64,000 bases of DNA from Undaria pinnatifida (Eukaryota > Sar > Phaeophyceae > Laminariales > Alariaceae): contig JABAKD010000027.1 of the NCBI GenBank assembly GCA_012845835.1, forward strand, positions 16,134,573 to 16,198,572, written 5' to 3'. The position numbers and the translations under genes are program-made. Below, one piece after another: positions 59,901-64,000 of the stretch; within the stretch, counting starts at the first letter, position 1; each line of letters opens with the position of its first letter. The notes below the pieces were generated by a model that searched no databases, was not told the origin of the DNA, and was given only the letters and a program-made list of their open reading frames with translations.

Positions 59901-61173
59901 GTGGTTTTGAGGGCTTCAGTGGTCCCGGTATATCGCTGCTGTTCTTGTTGCTCTTACATTAGTTCGTCGTCACACCACACTTCAGTCCGTGGCCACGAGA
60001 CAGGCTTCAATCATTCAGGAGGAGAAAAACTAGAGCAGACGAGGGAGTACTAGAAACCGACACAACCTGAAATATATGCAATGATTCTGCAGGAGTAGAA
60101 TAGAGAATCTCAGGGAATACTGAAAAAAAAACTGAAATATGTTGTACGATCAGGTTTTTAATATATCACAAGGAGTATACTCCCCGGCTAGTTTTTACCT
60201 CAAATGGGAATGTAGGTGTTGCTCTTTTCATCGGAGCTTTCTTTCGCGGCTCTGTTTACCGGCGAGTTTTAACTCTAGCCCGAACCGAATCGTAACATAG
60301 CTCTAAGCGTAACCGTTAATTTGATCGCTTTGATCGAGCCACCCTTTTGGCCATGTTGGTTATCCTCACCTTCTTGCACCCTTGGCAGACTGCATCGAAG
60401 CGGGCTTGCCATATGACTGGGATCGGATCAACATTGCTTCCGACACAGAGAAGGAAATTGTCAGAGCTCTTCTAGAGGTGGTTAATTCGAAGGCAGCTGC
60501 GCCCGCAGCAGCAGCAGCGGTAGCGGTAGCAGCTGCAACGACCTCAGCAACAGCTACAACAGAAGCACTAGCAGCAGCAAAAGCAGGAGGGGCGGTAGCC
60601 GCGAGAGCGCCGGAGGGCGTCCACGTAGAAAACGTTATGCCAGATGACACTCGTAGCACGCTAGTGAGCAAGCACGACAACAAGCACGACGGAATCCAAG
60701 GGGTCACAAGTGGGCGATGCCCAAACGGAGCGATAGGTGCAAGTGTTGCACATGCTGGCGTATGCGGCGCTGTTGCGGCGGTAGCTCCCGCTGAGGATTC
60801 CGTGAAGAGGCAACGGAGGCTCGTGGATAGTTGCGGTTCGCTCGGAGTTGGTTGTGTTATGACAGATGGGCTGTCTCGGGCAAACTGTTTAGGCCATTCG
60901 CAAGGGGAACGCGGCGGTGGTGTAGGCACGGGTGCGGGAAAATACTCGGGCCGTTGGCAAAGGCAGGGAGATGGTAGGGATTCAGATCCGGGAAAAGTTG
61001 GAACGACTATCAGAGACGGCGCCGAAGAGGTCGAGGCAAACGCGACAAGGAGATGGGATTATGTGGGGCTAAGAGAAGTGAGGGACTTGGCGCCTGGTGT
61101 GGAGTACTGGCAGATTCGGATGGTTCTCGCTAAATTCAAATCGGGGTGGTGTGAGTGTCCGGGCTCTGAGTAG
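41606..61173 (+). CDS. WRN-type DEDDy 3'-5' exonuclease with split HTH_40-like C-terminal domain, seven exons
   Basis: Exons: 41606-41791, 50789-50890, 52282-52818, 53539-53721, 57008-57140, 58059-58217, 60389-61173; 694 residues, TAG stop. Donors are GTATAT, GTGAGC, GTACGG, GTGCGC, GTAGGC and GTGAGC; all phases agree. Exon 1 ends LPSLVFNGNIEYIQ, matching the lead strand of WRN exonucleases (LPFLEF-G-IVY in WRN). Exo I is GVLGFDIEW (D85, E87), Exo II GVNGDVYRL (D246), Exo III FYAAADAYAG (Y323, D327), so all DEDDy residues are present. An insert of about 85 residues with internal repeats splits the fold between YIFHLIHIRGG and LPESLVRVL. After LRLWQVMKAMPDLP a linker leads to a RecQ/RNase D-type helix-turn-helix, HRMWYEGGLSVEAVAEARCI then TSTILGYLADCIEAGLP, broken by about 180 low-complexity residues before LREVRDLAPGVEYWQIRMVL. 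There is no helicase domain. A role in DNA repair or RNA processing is inferred from family. Exon 1 is placed by homology and phase across a 9 kb intron. Confidence 0.85.
42000..42715. repeat. ~360 bp tandem duplication in exonuclease intron 1
   Basis: Two diverged units share GGGCTC(C/T)GCTCCGCA, GCTGACGCCGCCCG(C/A)TACGCTCGC, AGAAGAGGCCC, TAATGCCAAGAG, GATGTCACGTT and GCAAAAAGACGAGT(A/G)CACA. Unit 1 starts near 41996, unit 2 near 42366. Both end near CTGGTAC motifs (42301-42340 and about 42706). Confidence 0.85.
43040..43205. repeat. ~80 bp direct duplication
   Basis: ATTTTA(T/G)TGTGGGATCATTTG and ACTGCAGGTG(A/G)AGGCAGACCACCAC occur twice in a row, at about 43057 and 43140, followed each time by GGAGCAACAAA. 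It lies just upstream of the PIF1-like pseudogene. Confidence 0.9.
43437..44075 (+). pseudogene. PIF1-like helicase C-terminal fragment, frameshifted
   Basis: The first frame (from about 43437) reads LAKGAKAMLTKNLYQQVGLV and NGIRGQVVELVF, the PIF1 motif around GLVNG. A short middle frame has RTQLPL near 43762. A third frame carries MHKSQGQTLEKAVIDLG, then FVCLSRAKRLADL, and ends at a stop after VAAN (44073-44075). Three frames imply at least two indels (between about 43680 and 43762, and near 43780). The Walker A and B part is absent upstream. PIF1 helicases unwind DNA; in many protists and algae related domains belong to Helitron transposons, so this may be a Helitron remnant, though I saw no Helitron ends. 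It lies in exonuclease intron 1, same strand. Confidence 0.85.
44249..45240. repeat. 480 bp tandem duplication with partial third unit
   Basis: Units begin at CGAACTAGTAAAAAAA (44249 and 44729) and agree almost throughout, including GCTGAGCTAGCGCTGCGCTGCGG, GGGGTGCTGGGCGGTGTGGAGC and GGCAAATTAGCGGCAAATGG. A partial third copy (GAAACCAAAGAAAAGCTGGACC) follows at about 45207. High identity suggests a fairly recent event. Its minus-strand frames (94-124 codons) are not gene-like. Confidence 0.93.
45343..45460 (-). repeat. Dispersed module, copy with long right flank
   Basis: It carries CGCCAGCTGTGAG, ACTCATCTTTGCAAGCTG and then GTTGGTACTTGTAAT and GGGAGGGGTCCTATTT, which is the reverse complement of 26305-26440. 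This shows the module is part of a longer repeat. Confidence 0.75.
45649..45945. repeat. ~152 bp tandem duplication
   Basis: Two units share GAACGAGGAAC(C/T)TGCCAAATCG, AATTTGCATCTGAT and CATTCTCAGAATTATTACGA. The second starts about 152 bases after the first. AT-rich and non-coding. Confidence 0.9.
46010..46440. other. GC-richer island inside exonuclease intron 1, unassigned
   Basis: The base composition shifts to GC-rich and several frames stay open for 70-90 codons on both strands, but none shows a motif I know. It could be a worn piece of a mobile element. I do not call a gene. Confidence 0.3.
47060..47335. repeat. CTG/GCC triplet-rich blocks
   Basis: Runs of CTGCTG (47065-47110) and GCTGCGGCTGCGG / CTGCTGTGCTGCTG (47255-47332) lie in exonuclease intron 1. 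The poly-alanine, leucine and cysteine frames here are artefacts of the repeats. Confidence 0.8.
48529..48924 (-). CDS. Unrecognised open frame of 131 codons, possible gene fragment
   Basis: The minus strand is open from about 48924 to a stop at 48529 with varied, protein-like composition, for example GTTFTAVNWLRYLLEAQGDM and DIVVNETLATYFWHKCG. There is no ATG at its start (the first usable codon is TTG), but a TTGTGCAG just before 48839 could be a splice acceptor. I do not recognise the family. It lies antisense inside the long first intron of the exonuclease gene and could be a captured gene or transposon piece. Confidence 0.35.
   Translation of the reverse strand: MLNYRLAISNGLGKIYYLASNTTRFSCAAEPNGPLGTTFTAVNWLRYLLEAQGDMGVHGTTRGGAYADATGLIRVKSDVIRPWPGKEAHEGKDIVVNETLATYFWHKCGTDVHIKEFLGGFVEPRRRQQNF
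51405..51515 (+). pseudogene. Decayed copy of the intron 2 - exon 3 boundary of the exonuclease gene
   Basis: The segment CGCTCGCCCCTGCCCTTTCC and GCGTCTGCCCCGACGGCGAC aligns with 52225-52310, where the real exon 3 starts at 52282 (GCGGCTGCCCCGACGGCCAC). In the copy the acceptor CCTAG has become CCTGG, so it cannot be spliced at that point. It lies 807 bases upstream, inside intron 2. Confidence 0.8.
51921..51988. repeat. CAA triplet repeat
   Basis: About 22 CAA units with CCA, CGA and CAG variants lie in exonuclease intron 2. It is the complement of the TTG repeat type found in intron 4. Confidence 0.95.
53731..53971. repeat. Long (TTG)n microsatellite directly after an exonuclease exon
   Basis: About 80 TTG units with rare GTC, TTT and GGT interruptions start only ten bases after the exon 4 donor (53721). 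Long poly-valine, leucine, cysteine, glutamine and threonine frames across it on both strands are artefacts. Confidence 0.97.
54078..54176. repeat. (TTATTG)n microsatellite
   Basis: A six-base repeat with TTGTGA and TTATTA variants lies in exonuclease intron 4. Confidence 0.9.
54226..54315. repeat. (GGTATATGATAT)n AT-rich repeat
   Basis: Degenerate repeats of GGTATATGATA and GGTATTATATGATA, including ATACCTGGTAT, lie in intron 4 of the exonuclease gene. Confidence 0.85.
57432..57470. repeat. (CATGACCGA)n short tandem repeat
   Basis: Four units of nine to ten bases (ACATGACCG) lie in exonuclease intron 5. Confidence 0.9.
59325..59525 (+). repeat. Dispersed repeat family 2, copy in exonuclease intron 6
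   Basis: It matches 28555-28770 (CCTATGCGCGGTAAAAATGAA, TGTCCAGAAGGCC, GGGTAAA, GAGCTGGAGAGTAAA), and GTGACCACGGCTTGTCCAGAAG matches the reversed copy near 30655. The intron is otherwise without exons. Confidence 0.65.
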
Positions 61174-63100
61174 TTCGGCAAGATGTCCGTGTCCAATGTG
61201 TTTCGTGCTAGGAGTGTTCGTTGTCCCTTTCGGTCTTTTACTGGGAATCATTGGACTATTTTGTTGAACAAAACGGACGATTACAACATCGACCACACCA
61301 AGCAGCCAGAGCTGCGGGGGTGGAGTGAGTGTGTGTCGGAGCTGCACTGAAAAGAGATGCACCACACCCGCGCGCAAGATGTTGATATTGTTGATACTAT
61401 GGCTCCACGCTCTTCATACAACAGGCAGTTGATGAAGCCGCATATACATACTCGTACTGTTTTTTAGGCAGGTACTATTACTAGGCGTACTACAGCTGGG
61501 TCCTCAAAGGATGAAGAAAAACTTGTTTTGATGCTTTGGCTTAATTAAAAATATATAGTCTATAGACTATACTTGCAAGTTGCGTATTGTGTTTCGGTCG
61601 CACGTGCTACTTTTCGGTGTGATTAAGAAAATGGGACCCGCCCGCGCGTTTCAAATCCTGAAATCGCTTTAACTTTCGCTTTCGGCGCCTTAACCCCTCT
61701 TTGGGGCCCACACATAACATAACATAACATAACATAACATAACATAACAAAACATAACATAACATAACATAACATAACATAACATGGCATGGCAACAAAC
61801 GAATGACGAATTGTGGCCCACTCAAGCGTGCTGTGTTGTTGTGTTGTTGTGTGGTGTGAGGTGTGTGTTGTGAGCGAAACATGGTGCGGTAGAGGTGACA
61901 TGACCGATTTGCTTCTGAGGGGTGATCGCTTGATAAACTTCTTTAGTCTATACCCCACTCAAAACACCTAGTCTATTATTAATATTATTATTAATAATGC
62001 GAGAAAAAATAAGTGTGCTTTTGTGATGAACAAATCAATCAATGGCCTAGGTAATAAAACACATGCGTACATAGATATTGCGGAACGAGAATGAATATCC
62101 TATGATACGGTGAATTGTCGTTAATTGTTATTAATACTAATATTAATATTATTATTAATAGTATTAATATAGGCGCACGCAACGATAGATGTGAAAAGAG
62201 TACCTTTTGTTCTCTTGAGGGTCCTTACTCAAGTGATACACTAGTCTAGTATTGTACCCTCTAATACCCCTCGGACTTGCCTCGGATGATGCAAAAACTA
62301 ATGTGACGAAAACTGAAAGGTTCCACCCCATGAACACACCATTTCACGGCTAAGGTATTCAATGAAATTCCTGTGCAAAACAATGTAACGAAATTCACAC
62401 CATTTTCGGTTAATAAGGAGCCTCATGAATCTCACTCAAAGCTAACGATTTTGCCCGAAAGTGCTACCTATATCTTGCTCTATCTCATTCATGATAGCGA
62501 AATAGCTCGCGTCGTCGATCACAAAATATTTAGCGCAATCAAATTATAATAGTGATGTTGACACCTCTGTCGTAGGACGCGTGGATCACGCTGTGACCTA
62601 TACAAGTAAGTATCTATCCTCCAAGAGGAGTACACCTGTAAAAACGCGCGGCCCAAGCATCATGCATCTTGCAAAGATGAGTATCGACCACTATAATCAA
62701 TCTATTGGTCGAACTCACGGCTGAAGTATCTCAAACAATTTTGAAAGTATAAAATGTACTGTCGGGAAGCGCGCGTGTCATGCAACTCCTTGCCTGCGTT
62801 GAAGTTTGCATGCTCCATTCTTGTACACCACCTTGTACCTGGTACACGACCAGGTACCCCCTTAGCCGGGTAGTCGTCATGGTCGTCTTTTTTCTTGCCC
62901 CCCCCCCCCCTCTGAAGTCCTTAAGAACACAGACAAAACATAGAATAAACACAAAGTGACAGTCACCAATAAACGTGCATTTTGTTGCTGATAATGCACT
63001 ACAAACGCCAGTCTCTCCATCTTTCCGGTCGCACGTGGCGATTGGTCACGCGCTATCACTTTTACTTCTGTACACATGTTGAAAAAAATGTACGGGGCTT
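61174..63100. other. Intergenic 3' of the exonuclease gene
   Basis: It contains the (AACAT)n array, ATTAAT-rich stretches at about 61975-62000 and 62130-62170, another CAGCTTGCAAAG-type module at 62664-62728 and CCTGGTAC motifs at 62834-62858. No exon is supported. Confidence 0.5.
61714..61785. repeat. (AACAT)n microsatellite
   Basis: About fourteen AACAT units with one AACAA variant lie downstream of the exonuclease stop. Confidence 0.97.
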
Positions 63101-63179
63101 ACCCTGGGTTGGGTTGGGTAATTGATTAATGTTCAATCCCCGCTCGTAGCTCGCTTAGCAGGTAACTTTTTTTTTTACC

Positions 63180-63860
63180 GTCAGGTGACTCAGTGGGTAA
63201 CACTTTACCCCCCGCTCACTCAGTAGGTAGTGTTACAAGCCTTCACGTCTGGCGTCGACAACAGAAAGATCTCTTACCCCGGTATACAGCTCAGTAGGTA
63301 ACCCCCCCCCCCCCCCCCCCCCCCCCCGGAGCTCAGTAGGTAACACTTTTGGCCTCCGGTAGCTCAGCAGGGGAACATCATATTACCCCTTCCTTTGCAG
63401 CTTAGGTGACAGCCTTCATACTTGGCGTCGACAGCAGGACAATACGTCACCTTCGGTAGGTAGGTAGCTCAGTGGGTAAACAGCACCTTTGCGCACCCCT
63501 CTACATCCTCACTATGCCCTCGCCCCACTTCACATCGACTTACCGTGCACTTTGAAGTTTCTCACATAGTCTACATCATTAGACTAATAACTAAAATACC
63601 AGCCTCTGTCCGTCTTTCCAGTGGAGTGCGGTGATTTTTACCACCTTCAGACACCTGTCATGTGGAGAGTCTTACCACCTTTAGACACACCTGGGGTTAT
63701 TATCAATAGTAGGCTTAACTCGGACTCGGTTTGATGGTCATGTTACCCGCGGGTATCACCTCTCAGGTAGCCCCTGCACACTGGCGTCGACAACCGGATG
63801 ATATTTTACCCCGGGTATTTTGTGTACCAAGAGGTATAGTCTAGCTCAGTAGGTAACACC
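63180..63860. repeat. Diverged tandem repeats with tRNA A-box-like cores
   Basis: CTCAGT(A/G)GGTA occurs at about 63189, 63219, 63290, 63332, 63468 and 63845, with a variant GCTCAGCAGGGGA at 63362. A second motif, TGGCGTCGACA(A/G)C, occurs at about 63250, 63423 and 63782. CTCAGTxGGTA is the D-arm/A-box core of many tRNAs, but no matching B box, acceptor stem or full tRNA fold is present. A run of 26 C lies at 63302-63327. The array runs toward the right edge. Confidence 0.75.
63302..63327. repeat. Poly-C run of 26
   Basis: An uninterrupted run of 26 C between two CTCAGTAGGTA copies; its length is prone to sequencing error. Confidence 0.9.
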
Positions 63861-64000
63861 TTCTTCTTCACTCAGCCCTGTCCACATATCAGTGAATGAT
63901 GGAAAGGTCGTCAAAGTACGTACCAGTCCTCCTCGTATCAATTGGACTGACGAGACTCATCGTTTCAGCCCCCCGTAGGCACCCTTGGGACTGGTATCAC

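Overview
This is nuclear DNA of an intron-rich eukaryote. I read four confident spliced genes, all with GT-AG introns whose phases match from exon to exon, one nearly intact Ty1/copia retrotransposon, a decayed PIF1-type helicase fragment, at least two inverted-repeat elements, and an unusual density of local tandem duplications and short dispersed motifs. The plant-like PEX4, the SC35-like SR protein, the WRN-type exonuclease with a RecQ/RNase D-type C-terminal helix-turn-helix, long repeat-filled introns and an interstitial CCCTAA tract fit a protist or alga. A stramenopile or another alga is my guess, but the sequence alone does not settle it.

Layout. 605-11750 (minus): a leucine-rich-repeat (ribonuclease-inhibitor type) gene in six exons. 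Its 5.5 kb second intron holds a minisatellite, a dispersed repeat, a fold-back element and a TTA-flanked MITE, and its third and fourth introns hold decayed copies of its own exons. 13198-20895 (plus): an SR splicing factor in six exons, head to head with the LRR gene. 22919-23206 (plus): probable last two exons of an unrecognised small gene. 27257-30358 (plus): a peroxisomal ubiquitin-conjugating enzyme (PEX4/UBC21 type) in five exons. 31462-38574: a copia element on the minus strand with 287 bp LTRs that look identical and a GAACG target duplication. It sits inside a dispersed repeat whose uninterrupted relative lies at 6590-6950. 41606-61173 (plus): a 19.6 kb gene for a DEDDy 3'-5' exonuclease with a split HTH_40-like C-terminal domain. 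Its 9 kb first intron contains large tandem duplications and the PIF1-like pseudogene. 61174-64000: AT-rich repeats and a cluster of tRNA A-box-like repeats.

The genes do not form a pathway. They are ordinary housekeeping functions (splicing, peroxisome import, DNA metabolism) plus one LRR protein that could be a recognition protein. The most distinctive theme is repeated local duplication of segments spanning intron-exon boundaries, with relics beside two genes, together with whole-LRR exons in phase 0 that could be gained or lost without breaking the frame. All exon models are read by eye; transcript data would be needed to confirm them.
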